Source: Pomphorhynchus laevis (taxonomy: Eukaryota > Acanthocephala > Palaeacanthocephala > Echinorhynchida > Pomphorhynchidae). From it: a DNA stretch of 64,000 nucleotides. The DNA is taken from assembly GCA_012934845.2 (NCBI GenBank), contig WNNJ02003577.1, forward strand, positions 62,001-126,000. The letters run 5' to 3'. The translations under genes were made by a program, and so were the position numbers. Below the pieces are notes generated by a model that searched no databases, was not told the origin of the DNA, and saw only the letters and a program-made list of their open reading frames with translations. The stretch's first letter is position 1; the number at the start of each line of letters is the position of its first letter. Below are positions 47,901-58,112 of this stretch, piece after piece.

Positions 47901-50328
47901 ATTTGTTGATGCAAAGCTGAAAGCGTCAACAAATATGCTTAGATTAGGTAAATCAATTTGGATTGTCCTATTTTATTCTTTATTAAATAATACAATATGG
48001 AAGACAGGTTGTGCAGATGAAATAATCGATTTATAGCACATCAATTGATGTGCGGGATCACATTAATTACGTCTAGTACAATTTTAAACTGACGAGTTTT
48101 AAAAGTTAAATTCGATAAATTAAATTGTATTTAGTATAATCTGCTTGCCAAATAATCCTTTTAAATGAATTTAATTTCTAGTAATGGCAAATATTTGGCA
48201 GCAGGATCTGATGATGGATGTTTATTTATTTGGGAAAGAGATACAACAAATCCAATAAAAATTTTGAAAGCTGATAGCTCAATTTTAAATTGTGTTCAAG
48301 CTAATCCCGTAAATGACGTAATTGCAACAAGTGGAATCGATTCAGTTGTTAGACTTTGGCATCCCAATGATTGTATTGGTCGTGAAATTAATGATCATGT
48401 CGCCGCGTGTACGGAAAATCAACGAAGGATGGCGATTTCCCCCGTCGACCTGATGTTTATTAACATGTCCTTCGATCCAGGTAACTTGTTGTTTTAGCAA
48501 TGCTTTCTATGATTCTATATCAGATATCTTTACGATTCGTAAATTTATTTCCTTATTGGCTATAGTTTGATTGTTATTGTTGTATTTTATTAAGTTTTTA
48601 TAAGAATGAAACTTAAAATTTTTATTCAAAGTCAGCAAATGTAAAGTTTTATATTTATATATATCCGGCGCATCCAACCAAACAAGACCGATTTGTAAAT
48701 CGAATGTTCAGTTGATCGAGCAATTTATAAATCATATTTGACTTATATTTAAAGATGTAATATTGATAAAACAATGTATATTTAATACATTAAATATGTA
48801 CATTTAATATACATTTTGAGATTTTATACATTTTCGAACGTAATCAATTCACTAATAAATAATACAAGCACTGCAAGCTATAGCACAATTTGTTAATTTG
48901 TCGATGTATAGAGTAATTTATTAATTTATTTTGTTTAGATAAAAAAATTCGTATTATATAATTAAATTATCAAATAATATTTGTTATTTTTGAAGAGGAT
49001 CATTAAAACAATAATTTATTTTTATAATTCGCTAAATTCTGCTAACATTATCAGAAACAAAACGCACAATTAAGTCGTTAGAATGTAAAACGAAAAATTG
49101 TATATTTTTTCAACGGGTGACCAAATTCACCTGCTGAATAATATTTGATCTAATTGCATCTGTGAGATGAAGGCACGGCATGACATTATCCTCACAGGTA
49201 TTGTTCCTATTTTTGATACATCAGGACGCTACTAATCAGCCTGGGTGGGTCTCATCAGCTGCTAACCCAGATCTACATTTCACGTTTCGACCCTTATTAT
49301 CTGCTTTCTCCGTACAATGGTGCAGATTGGATTTGAACTCCGGACGTCTGTATCGCGATTCAACGTTACATCTACTTGGCTGGCTGATCCAGTTGTGTAG
49401 ATATACATTGATGTATATAACTTTCGGTAATAATAAGGGATCGTATTTTAACGATCTATTGGAACCCTACCTTATGTGTGTTTCATGATGCCACTTGCAA
49501 TGAATGTTTTTAGTTCAATTTGATTGCATCTGTGAGTTGTAAATCTTCTGATTTTGGTACGATATTATCCTCACAGGTATTGTTCCTATTTTTGATACAG
49601 CATACGCTACTAATCAGTCTGGGTGGGTCTCATCAGATGCTGACCCAGACCTGCATTTCACGTTTCGACCCTTATTATCTGCTTACTCCGTACACTGGTG
49701 CTGATAGGATTCGAACTCAGGATGTCTGTATCGCGCTCAACGCTACTAGGCTGATTGCTCCAGTGTTGTAGATATATTTCTGTATATTACTTCCGTAGGT
49801 GATCGCATTCTAACGATCTATTAGAAACCTACCCGATGTGTGTGATCCGCTAGCCGGATCACTGATTTTTCATGATGCCACTTGCAATGAATGTTTTTAG
49901 TTCAATTTGATTGCATCTGTGAGTTGTAAATCTTCTGATTTTGGTACGATATTATCCTCACAGGTATTTTGTTCCAATTTTTTGGAACAAAGAATATTCG
50001 ATAAGATAATAACGAATAACTGATAAGAATGATAAGTTATCATTTCTTACATAAAATAAAATAAAATTTATTGACTTTAAATAAATCATTGACTTTTAAT
50101 AAGCTTGTCCGAGGCATCTGTAAGACAGATGCCAGTTAACAGACATGTATCTGCTTAGTTTATTTAAACGATCTTCATATTCCAATTGTTTGATTGAATG
50201 AAATTGACTTTATTTATCTGTCATACATATTTGCTTATTTTTCTTTCAAAGATGATGCTGATAATTTTCTAGAAGACGAAGAACTGAACTTAGTCAACTC
50301 GAGGATGTTTCAATGTCACCAAAGTTAG
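32907..50328 (+). CDS. adp: Adipose/WDTC1 orthologue, 11 coding exons
   Basis: WD- and TPR-repeat protein; family members bind DDB1 in CUL4 ubiquitin ligases and restrain fat storage. Exons: 32,907-33,008; 34,516-34,627; 38,168-38,355; 39,780-39,977; 40,023-40,081; 42,467-42,658; 43,231-43,383; 44,220-44,298; 44,364-44,969; 48,182-48,480; 50,252-50,328. All junctions are GT-AG and all phases fit, giving 687 residues before TAG (family about 680). WD blades: GHRGCINCIEWD, SGSDDQRVIVWN, SGAADGKICVND, VWSGSEDGTVWEHDYRE, GSVGPYVRVFDRR and LLVNIGGDHIYLFDL. TPR block: YSEAITEYNQ to RDCQQALQIN. C-terminal blades: AAGSDDGCLFIWER and TSGIDSVVRLWHP. It ends MFQCHQS. The first ~25-40 residues are not placed: a TAA lies just before exon 1. 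Exon 7 (disordered) is the least certain. AATAAA at about 50,499 may end the mRNA. Confidence 0.93.
33009..34515 (+). other. Intron 1 of adp
   Basis: 1.5 kb, donor GTAACA, acceptor TTTTATAG. AT-rich; a TATATTTAAAT-type low-complexity run fills about 33,880-34,035. Nothing else recognised. Confidence 0.8.
34978..35042 (+). ncRNA. Hammerhead-like motif at PLE start
   Basis: CUGAUGA (34,983-34,989), a short stem II with ACU/AGU, then C-GAAAC (35,004-35,009). Stem III ACG pairs CGU before the triplet CGUC, with a predicted cut after 35,037. Stem I is weak. Penelope-like elements are known to carry hammerheads here. Activity is doubtful because stems I and II are poor. Confidence 0.45.
34979..37060 (+). 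mobile_element. Penelope-like element in adp intron 2
   Basis: It starts with a hammerhead-like box set (34,983-35,037). Degraded RT follows, with HICCWYVDDIFILIK (YVDD at 35,762-35,773). A GIY-YIG endonuclease piece (about 36,337-36,435) reads VYQITCEDRDMVYIGHSG and is partly duplicated at 36,455-36,530. It ends with a second degenerate hammerhead-like box at about 37,000 followed by CAATAAATATATAAACTTC. RT plus GIY-YIG between hammerhead-bearing terminal repeats is the Penelope-like plan. Stops and shifts show it is inactive. It shares the host gene's strand. Confidence 0.7.
37061..38167 (+). other. Rest of adp intron 2
   Basis: AT-rich intron DNA. Hairpin-like ATAATAATTTGTGATTTTCG with CAAAAATCACAAATTAT lies near 37,510-37,550. 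Two related blocks near 37,170-37,260 and 37,830-37,920 share GTAACTGTCAATTTTAAAAA-like sequence. No gene. Confidence 0.5.
38532..38956. mobile_element. Foldback MITE in adp intron 3
   Basis: GAATGGAACCAAAGAAACGA at the left end is matched by its exact reverse complement at the right end (38,937-38,956). The arms extend inward about 85 bases with mismatches, including GAACTGCTGTTTCAC against GTGAAACAGCAGTTC. The centre is AT-rich. The size (425 bp) and lack of a transposase suggest a non-autonomous DNA element. Confidence 0.75.
40438..40655. mobile_element. Foldback repeat in adp intron 5
   Basis: The arms at about 40,438-40,530 and 40,560-40,655 are inverted copies sharing GTAGGCAATAAACTTCGCAT and AAAATCAAATACATTTTGAT. 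The centre is AT-rich. It is a small MITE or foldback relic without an ORF. Confidence 0.7.
40875..41845 (-). repeat. Three diverged relatives of the 443 bp SINE body
   Basis: Pieces at about 40,885-40,945, 41,222-41,362 and 41,690-41,840 share the body of the 9-11 kb repeat unit: GTAGCTGGTTT, GCGAAATCACCT and CCATCAAAGAATCACCAG phrases, ending in GATCACATCAGTG. None keeps the hammerhead or pol III boxes. They are older copies of the same family in intron 5, lying close together as if once tandem. Confidence 0.6.
41846..42466 (+). other. Rest of adp intron 5
   Basis: AT-rich, with a denser unassigned patch at 42,120-42,260. It ends with acceptor TTTGTATTTATAG. No gene seen. Confidence 0.5.
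44299..44363 (+). other. Very short adp intron (65 bp)
   Basis: Donor GTGTGTATAG and acceptor TATTTGTGTTCTTTTACTAG give a good pyrimidine tract. It must be removed: the frame upstream reaches TAG within it, while the frame downstream would have TGA just before it. Introns this short contrast with the 3.5 kb intron 2. Confidence 0.75.
45216..47330 (+). repeat. PLE-like tail repeats in adp intron 9
   Basis: Partial structured-tail copy at 45,216-45,310. At 45,740-46,250 an RT-tail piece is followed by GGGGCCGAAACCTGATAGCA and CTGATGACCTCTAATTC, then the AT-rich 3' part. Additional 3' ends carrying GTAGACTCAGTTAGCTGAT or close variants lie at about 46,800, 47,035, 47,180 and 47,310. The repeated end phrase in one orientation suggests repeated insertion or tandem growth from one 3' end. 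No coding capacity remains. Confidence 0.7.
49247..49293 (-). ncRNA. Permuted hammerhead-like core, SINE unit 1
   Basis: Minus strand order: GGGUC, GAAAC, a short hairpin, AUC, then CUGAUGA and GACCC. GGGUC and GACCC would pair as stem II directly beside the two core boxes, giving type II order. Stem III is poor here (C and G mismatches), so this copy is probably inactive. Confidence 0.4.
49625..49671 (-). ncRNA. Permuted (type II order) hammerhead-like motif, unit 2
   Basis: Minus strand: stem II GGGUC (49,667-49,671) next to GAAAC (49,662-49,666). Stem III ACGUG/CAGGU has one mismatch, then comes the GUC triplet, a short stem I region, CUGAUGA (49,630-49,636) and GACCC (49,625-49,629). All core boxes and the cleavage triplet are intact and stem II is perfect, but stem I is only about two pairs. 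Tandem copies would also allow a full hammerhead to form across units. Confidence 0.5.
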
Positions 50329-50498
50329 TCGATATCACTAGTTAGTTGATTACTAACTTGGTTACGTGTATCTATTTGCTATTTACGGTTGCTGTGTAAA
50401 GCAATCTCGTACATTTTAAAAGATTTTTTCGATAAAAAAATATGTTTGCTGAAGTTTTGAAATGATCCCGATCAAGTAACAGGATGCCCCATATTCAC

Positions 50499-50504
50499 AA
50501 ATAA
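50499..50504 (+). promoter_or_regulatory. Candidate adp polyadenylation signal
   Basis: AATAAA lies about 170 bases after the TAG of adp. It is a position-based guess in AT-rich DNA. Confidence 0.35.
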
Positions 50505-52570
50505 AGTCACTTGCGAACAAATTTAAGTATATCTGATGCTGGTGTGTTTTTTAGTTAGTCTTAATCCGGAATTTGACTTTAACGGGTCAATAACTGCATG
50601 CCAGTAAACATTTCTATCTGAAAGTTCATTATTCGTATATACAAGTTGAAGAACACCATAGAAGTACTTGATTTGGTCGGATTAAATACGAAGCATTTTC
50701 ACTTATTTGCTATCAAGATTTGGAAATTTGGTCAGATCGTGGTTGCAATTAATAGAATTTAATTAAATTTTCAAGTAAATCAGTATAAATAGAGTAATAG
50801 AAAGTTATAAAGTAATATAATGTCACACAATCAAGTAAAATAATACCGGATAAATGCATTTATTAACAATAAATATAACAGCTTAAGTTCAATATTTCAT
50901 CTATAAATGTCGCTCTCATCTACGAGGCAATACTATTTTATAACTTGTAAAATTACAGTATTTGAAATTTTTAAACACAATATTTTATAATATTACAATT
51001 GTCTGGTATTTTACTCATGCATGATATCAATTCGGGTAACATTTCGGGTAAAATGATAATATTTCGGGTAAAACAAATCAATTAACTGGGACTTTGACGA
51101 GAGGATATGTTTCATATTTTCGTTTCGATTTGAACTACTAAAAACTGAATTAAAAATGTAGAATTATATTCCTATAATTATATTTTTTCTATAATGTGGA
51201 AAATAATTGTAATGATTTTATTGTAAATATTAGATTTAAATGTGTTATGAAATATTTAAAATTGTAATTTTTTAACATTAAAAATTTAATGTTATTAAAT
51301 TAAATGATTAATTTAATGATTAATAACATTTAATGTTATTAAATGTTTTATTAAATTATTATAAATTTATTATAAATAATTAAGTTATTTATAAAAATTA
51401 GGATAAATTAAAGTATTCTTAGTTTTTAAAGAAGACTAATGTAACTGCTTGACCAGATTGTTCAAATCATCAAATTTATATGAAGAAAATAATAAATAAA
51501 TGTTATACAATTTTTGAATTTAGGAATTTAACTTTTATTTTTATAGTCGTTAATTAATCTTCATTTTATAACAAATGATTTCTTTAAAAACTTATAAAAT
51601 ATTTTAAATTAACTAAAATATTAAAATAATTAAAATACATTTAAATAATAAATTATTAAATAGGAATTTAATTTTTATTTTTATTAATTTATCATAGTCG
51701 TTAATTAATCTTCATTTTATAACAAATGATTTCTTTAAAAACTTATAAAATATTTTAAATTAACTAAAATATTAAAATAATTAAAATACATTTAAATAAT
51801 AAATTATCATAAAATTATCATAAATTTATTATATAAAAATTAGGATAAATTAAAATAGTTTTAGTTTTTAAAAGAAGACTATGGATATTATTTTAAAATA
51901 TTTTAATATAAAATCCATCAAATGCATTATAATGTTTTATTTCCATGATAGTTGTCGAATTCTTATCGAAAGTGAAGCGGCGTGACTTCAATAACTTGAT
52001 TTCTCCTGGTGCTTACGAAAACGATCATTTGACAATATGTAAATTTACGCATTGGTATAGAGTTATCCTGCATAGTTCAATATTTTTACAGTTACTTGCA
52101 CGGATTAATATAGTACCTTCCCGTGTACATATTAAAATTTAAACGAAAGGATTAAAAGTCAATTGTATTGCCGTAGCATAATGTATTATTTTCAGCCAGA
52201 TAATGTAATAGATAAACTTAACTATGGAAAGGTTCAATGAACTTAAAAAAGTCAAGTGAAACGAACTAACGATACAGTGCAAACACACAAAATAAACTAT
52301 TTTTGCAGTTATTTGAATGGATTAGTAGTTTCGTTAATTTACTTTATTATTTTATTAATTTTGGCGGCCTAAACCGAAAGGTGAAGTGCTTTAATAAAAT
52401 TCTATGTGGAATAAAGATACATTAAAAGGTGTAAATTATAGTTATTTAAATGTGAACGCAACATATGATTTAATTGGAAGAAATATTATTAAATATAAAT
52501 TTATCTATTTGGAAATATATATACGGAAATTTAGATTTAGCAGATATTAATAGAGCGTTAGAAAACTCAA
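50505..52570. other. AT-rich intergenic DNA with a 145 bp tandem duplication
   Basis: Blocks at about 51,518-51,660 and 51,662-51,808 are nearly identical (phrase AGTCGTTAATTAATCTTCAT). They are bracketed by related TAAAAATTAGGATAAATTAA ends at 51,392 and 51,834. No gene recognised. A 65-codon ORF at 51,945 has no visible domain. Confidence 0.6.
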
Positions 52571-52575
52571 TTATA

Positions 52576-55085
52576 TCAGCTAAAAGAGTCTACGTATTTT
52601 ATAATAAATAATTATTATATAAAATTAATATCTTATATAAAATTATGTTAAAATTTATAAATTTAATATAAAAATTAATTTTGATGAATTGACTAATGAT
52701 GTTGACTTTTGAAGTAAACATCATTAGACAATTTCATCATTTTATGATGAAATTGAGTAACAACATCGACATCATATACAAAATTGCAAATTAAAATATA
52801 TTTTTTAAAATTATATATTAAAATGTATATCAAAATGTTTATGTTGCTCACTTTTATGATCAATTTTACAGACAATTTACTGCGATTTATTCACATAAGT
52901 GACTTGATTTATTTACACGACAAGGAAACATAATCAACACTGATGTTCATTGCTATTTTAAAATTTGCATTTATCAGCAAACAAGAATTAATTTTTACTT
53001 TAGCTTCTTTATTATCACAAAAAATGCAATTAGTCACACTTTGCAATAGATGAACGATATAACGATGAAATTAGATCAGCTAACTGAGTCTACTTATTTT
53101 ATATTATTTATAAATTAAAAAATAATGCTAAATAAAATTTAAGTAATTAAATAATAAATAATAAAAAATTATAAATAATTATACCAACTTGAAATTTAAA
53201 ATTGAAATTTTAAATAAAAGTCAATTTTTATGAATTAATTTATAAATAACAGACGATAAATTAGAATTAAGATTATAGGTCATAAGAAAGAACTGCTATG
53301 TTATCAGGTTTCGGTGCCTATTCCTCGATCAACACAGCAGCAGGGTTAAACACGAGCTAATGGCATATTTCCTCTGATGAAATTTGATTATATGGTGTAT
53401 CTTATTTTAATACAAAATATATTATTTATTATCGGTCTATAATTTCTTTTCGCTTAATAGCTTAAATTTATTTTTAATAATATTTTGTTGTTAAATTTAT
53501 TTTTAATAATATTTTGTGGATTTATATATTTTACTATTTTCTGTTTGATGATATTTTTATAGTAACCTAATTAAAAAAGATGTATCTATTAAATTGTATA
53601 AATGATTATTTTATTTTATAGTAACCTAGTTTAAAATACGCATCTATTAAATTATTTAAATGATTTTTAAGAAAGATAATATCGTTACATATTATAACAA
53701 TTCCTAAAATTTTATTATTTATTGTATTGTACTTTATATTATATGATATGCAAAGATATGCTTCATATTTATAAACATATTTTGCTCATTAAAAATACGT
53801 TTCTTGTGATTTTTTGTCCTTTTGTGTATATTTGTCTATTTATTGATGTATAAACTTATCCAACACAAAAACATTATTACTTAAATAATATTTTGTTGAT
53901 TTATACATGTGACTATTTTCTGTTTGATTGTATTTTTAAATGATAAATAATAAACAATATTTTATGTATTCATCTATTTTAATTTTTTTTAGTTTTTATC
54001 TTATCAAATCAGCTAACTCAGTCTACGTATTTAATATAATTATGAAATAAACAAAACATAATAATGCTAAATCAAAATTTAATAATTAAATAATAAAATA
54101 AATAATTGTTTTTAGATTTTTTATAATTTAAATCAAGTTAAAATAAAAAATTGAAATTTAAAATAAACGTCATTTTTATGAATTGACTAATAAATAACAG
54201 ACGTTGTATCAGAATAAGAATTAGAGGTCATCAGGAGGAACTGCTATGCTATCAGGTTTCGGCCCCTAACTCCTCTACCCAACATAGCAGCGGGGCCAAA
54301 TACATGCTAATGATGTATTTCCTCTGAAATAACTATCTAGTATCTTATTCTAATACAAAGTATATTATTTATTATCCATCCATAAAAATTTGCCACTTAA
54401 GAGTTTAAATTTATTCTTTATATTATTGTGTTGATTTATATATTTTACTTTTTTTAACAATTTTAGACTATGGTATATGGACATCTTTGGACAATTGTAG
54501 ACAGTCATCTTTAAACCATTGTAGATAGTCATCGAAACCTTTCAAGCATAAGTTATTAATTACCGCACCATTTTCTATGTAATAGAAAATATGGTCATGT
54601 CAATTAAATATACATAAATAAGAAAGGCATGTTTGATTCGAAACGAATATGCGTAATTCATAATATTGGTGCTAATGACATTTATTCATAGTTTTTATTA
54701 TATTTGTTCTACTGACATGTTATTATTGACCTGTTAACTTTGTTTTCCCGTTAATATGACCTGTCAGAAATACTGAAACTATGTATTATGGATATGACAA
54801 TATTTTTCTTATAATTTTCCAGCAAGTTAGATGAATCAAATCAGCTAACTGAGTCTACGTATTTAATATAATTATAAAATAAACAAAACATAATAATGCT
54901 AAATCAAAATTTAATAATTAAATAATAAAATTAATAATTGTTTTTAGATTTTCTATAATTTAAATCAAGTTAAAATAAAAAAATTGAAATTTAAAATAAA
55001 AAATCAATTTTTTAAGAATATGATAATAAATAGCAGACTATATATCAAAATAAGGATTAGAGATCATCAACTGGAGCTCAAAAAA
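52576..55085 (-). repeat. Minus-strand copies of the PLE-like tail
   Basis: 3' ends (TCAGCTAACTGAGTCTAC on the plus strand or variants) lie at about 52,576, 53,078, 54,004 and 54,838. Structured parts lie at 53,250-53,390 and 54,215-54,345, and a partial one near 55,030-55,080. Segment 53,700-54,370 is the reverse complement of 57,135-57,800, so the two form a large inverted repeat around the RT fragments. RT-tail sequence is readable at 53,570-53,780. Confidence 0.75.
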
Positions 55086-55199
55086 TTCGTTCTTTGATAT
55101 ACTGATGAAAGAAGTTAATTATAATGATTTAAGGATAAACACAAATATGAATGTAGTGATTTAAGTTTAGAAACAATTATTACAGGTCACTGTACGATA

Positions 55200-56740
55200 A
55201 TGGATAAAAAGCGTATAAAGATTGAATCAGATAATAAAACTATACCTATATTTTATTGGAATCTAAAATTACATATAAATCCAATAAAACCTAGGTTTAT
55301 ATGTAGCGCTTTTAAATGCACATTAAAACCACTTTCTGTTTATATGAATAAAATACTTAAAGTAATTAAAGCACACTTCAAAAAATATTGTAGGTTAATC
55401 GAAATTAGTACTGGTATAAAACACTATTTCAGCATGAATTCTACAAAGTAATTTTCAGAACACACAAAAGGAATAAATTTTCATAATATAAATACGTACG
55501 ATTTTAGTACGCTTTATACAATTCTAGATTTAACCGATATTAAAGAATATTTAGCAGATATATTTTCTTTTATATAAAAGAAAATATATTTTCTTTTTCC
55601 TTTAAATATTTTTTCAGGCCGCTTTTCCGGGGAAAAGCGGTAGTGCATGGATACTCCTGATATACGCAATTCATAATTGATCATCGCAGAAACAAATATT
55701 TTGACTGAGAGTTGCTTTAAAATTTATTTTTAATAATAAGTTTATCTGAAAAAAGAAACGTTAGAAAATAAATAAATCTTATATTCGAAAAAATATATAC
55801 ATATATATATCGCCTATTTCATAAAACTTACAGTATCAAGTAAATATAAATATATGGATAAAATTGAATTATTAGAATTCTTGAATATTTTAATAAATCA
55901 AAATAATTTAAAGGTATAGACATTTATATTTAGACAAATAAAAGGTATATCAATGGGTGGTAATAGTAGCCCAATTATAGCTGACTTATTTTTAAGCTTT
56001 ATAGAATATGAATTTGCTCATAACTATTTAAAAAATAGATCTAAATTATTTAAAAATATGATATGTTTCGATACATTGATGATATATATGTATTTAACTC
56101 TAATAATTTTTATTCAATGAGCGAACCAATTTATCCAGGTAGCCTTATTCCTAATAAAACTTATAAATAATATGTAATGATATTAGCATTCTTCAAAAAT
56201 AAAAATTTAAAGATAAAAATAACTTGTATTAAAAATAAATTTAGAGCGAAGTAGCCTTATCCTTAATATAAATATAAATAAATTTAAATTATATAGAGAT
56301 AAAAAATATGTTCCGATATATGAGTGATGTGTATTTAACTCTAATAAATTTTATTCAATAAGTGAACAAATTTATCCAGGTAGCCTCATTCTTAATAAAA
56401 CCAATATTAACGATAAAGAAGGTGTATATCTAGATATGAACATTAAATTAACATTAACTAAAACTACTATTAATTTATATCGTAAAATGACATATTTAAA
56501 TTTACAAGATAATTAATTCTAATAATATAATTTACTAAAAAAATTTTGACGTTATGTTTAAATTCATTTTTTTAAATGACGTTATGTTTAAATTCATTTT
56601 TAAATTTATCAAGGTAGCCTTATTCTTAATAAAACCAATATTGATGATAAAGAAGGTATATGTCGAGATATGAACATTAAATTAACATCAATTAAAACTA
56701 TTGTTAATTAATATCGTAAAAATGACGTGATAATATGTGT
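55200..56740 (+). pseudogene. PLE-like reverse transcriptase fragments
   Basis: An ORF at 55,200-55,451 has PIFYWNLKLHINPIKPRFIC, the finger region. Around 55,500 TYDFSTLYTILDLTD is motif A. At about 55,930-56,095 RQIKGISMGGNSSPIIADLF (motif B) and an RYIDDIYV box follow, with a frameshift. The next part (IYPGSLILNKTNI, LDMNIKL, INLYRKMT) is present three times, at about 56,120, 56,350 and 56,610, each decayed. The motif style is that of Penelope-like RTs. It lies between inverted copies of the tail repeat. Dead. Confidence 0.65.
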
Positions 56741-56859
56741 TTAACTGATTAAAACTCAGATCTCGAATTGAAAGTTATTAGTAAAAAATGCCTGACTTAT
56801 TTTACACTTGATCGAATATGAATTTACCAGAACTGTGTAAAAAATTATATGAGATATAT

Positions 56860-58112
56860 CTTCAGGAGGAACTGCTATGCTATCAGGTTTCGAACCCTAA
56901 CTCCTCTACCCAACATAGCAGCGAGGTCAAATATTAAGTGTTTATTGCGGGAAAATATGTCTTAGTCTAAAAATTCTTTGTTGAGGAGTTATTTGTGGTT
57001 TGGTCCTTTGTTAACGATTCATATGGATAGCATAAAAATAAAATCAAACAGAAAATAGTAAAATATATAAATCAACACAATAATATTAAAAATAAATTTA
57101 AAATCATTAGCGGAAATTTTTATGGATGGATAATAAATAATATACTTTGTATTAGAATAAGATACTAGATAGTTATTTCAGAGGAAATACATCATTAGCA
57201 TGTATTTGGCCCCGCTGCTATGTTGGGTAGATGAGTTAGGGGCCGAAACCTGATAGCATAGCAGTTCCTCCTGATGACCTCTAATTCTTATTCTGATACA
57301 ACGTCTGTTATTTATTAGTCAATTCATAAAAATGACTTTTTTTAAATTTCAATTTTTTATTTTAACTTGATTTAAATTATAGAAAATCTAAAAACAATTA
57401 TTTATTTTATTATTTAATTATTAAATTTTGATTTAGCATTATTATGTTTTGTTTATTTCATAATTATATTAAATACGTAGACTGAGTTAGCTGATTTGAT
57501 AAGATAAAAACTAAAAAAAATTAAAATAGATGAATACATAAAATATTGTTTATTATTTATCATTCAAAAATACAATCAAACAGAAAATAGTCACATGTAT
57601 AAATCAACAAAATATTATTTAAGTAATGTTTTTGTGTTGGATAAGTTTATACATCAATAAATAGACAAATATACACAAAAGGACAAAAAATCACAAGAAA
57701 CGTATTTTTAATGAGCAAAATATGTTTAAAATATGAAGCATATTTTTGCATATCATATAATATAAAGTACAATACAATAAATAATAAAATTTTAATTAAA
57801 ATATATTTTAATTATATTTAAATTTTATTTAAAATTTTAATATTATAATTTGGCTACTATTTTGGATCAAAAAGCATAAATATAATTTTATATTCTGCTA
57901 AATTCATAAGTTTTCGTAGTGTACTTTTTACTTCTCTGTGAAGTGAAATGCATATTTTGTCTATCAGATCGATTAGAAATCGATCTGATTTAAATTATAG
58001 AAAATTTAAAAACAATTATTAATTTTATTATTTAATTATTACTTTTTGATTTAGCATTATTATGTTTTGTTTATTTTATAATTATATTAAATACGTAGAC
58101 TCAGTTAGCTGA
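56860..58112 (+). repeat. PLE-like tail copies, right cluster
   Basis: A minus-strand copy of the structured part lies at 56,865-56,935. A long plus copy spans about 57,030-57,500: RT tail, GGCCCC at 57,208, CTGCTATG at 57,215, GGGGCC at 57,239, GAAAC at 57,245, CATAGCAG at 57,257, CTGATGA at 57,271, CCTCTAATTC at 57,278, and an end at GTAGACTGAGTTAGCTGAT (about 57,478). Another RT-tail piece runs to 57,800 and a last 3' end lies at 57,985-58,112. The array is nested, with insertions inside insertions. Confidence 0.75.

Larger units (their letters stand above)
49150..49975 (-). repeat. Tandem tRNA-derived SINE, second family
   Basis: Two units (about 49,153-49,520 and 49,527-49,900) and the start of a third share CATCTGTGAG, ATTATCCTCACAGGTATTGT and a tRNA-like head on the minus strand. 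The head has the B box GAGTTCGAATCC (plus-strand GGATTCGAACTC near 49,708) and an A-box-like CAGCCTAGTAG. Between the head and the CTCACAGG end sits a permuted hammerhead core. Located in adp intron 10. Identity between units is high but not perfect. Confidence 0.75.

Noticed and set aside
49700-49760. Functional tRNA gene on the minus strand
   Set aside because: The B box is good but no acceptor stem or anticodon arm folds; it is the tRNA-like head of a SINE.
57200-57270. Calling the interleaved stems an HDV-like ribozyme
   Set aside because: The P1/P2 order fits, but no P3 hairpin pairs between them, P4 is missing, and P1 is not kept in two diverged copies.
57239-57287. Calling the PLE-like tail a bona fide type II hammerhead
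   Set aside because: GAAAC and CTGATGA are present in that order, but only about 21 bases lie between them, no stem I can form, and a CC bulge sits between stem II and GAAAC.
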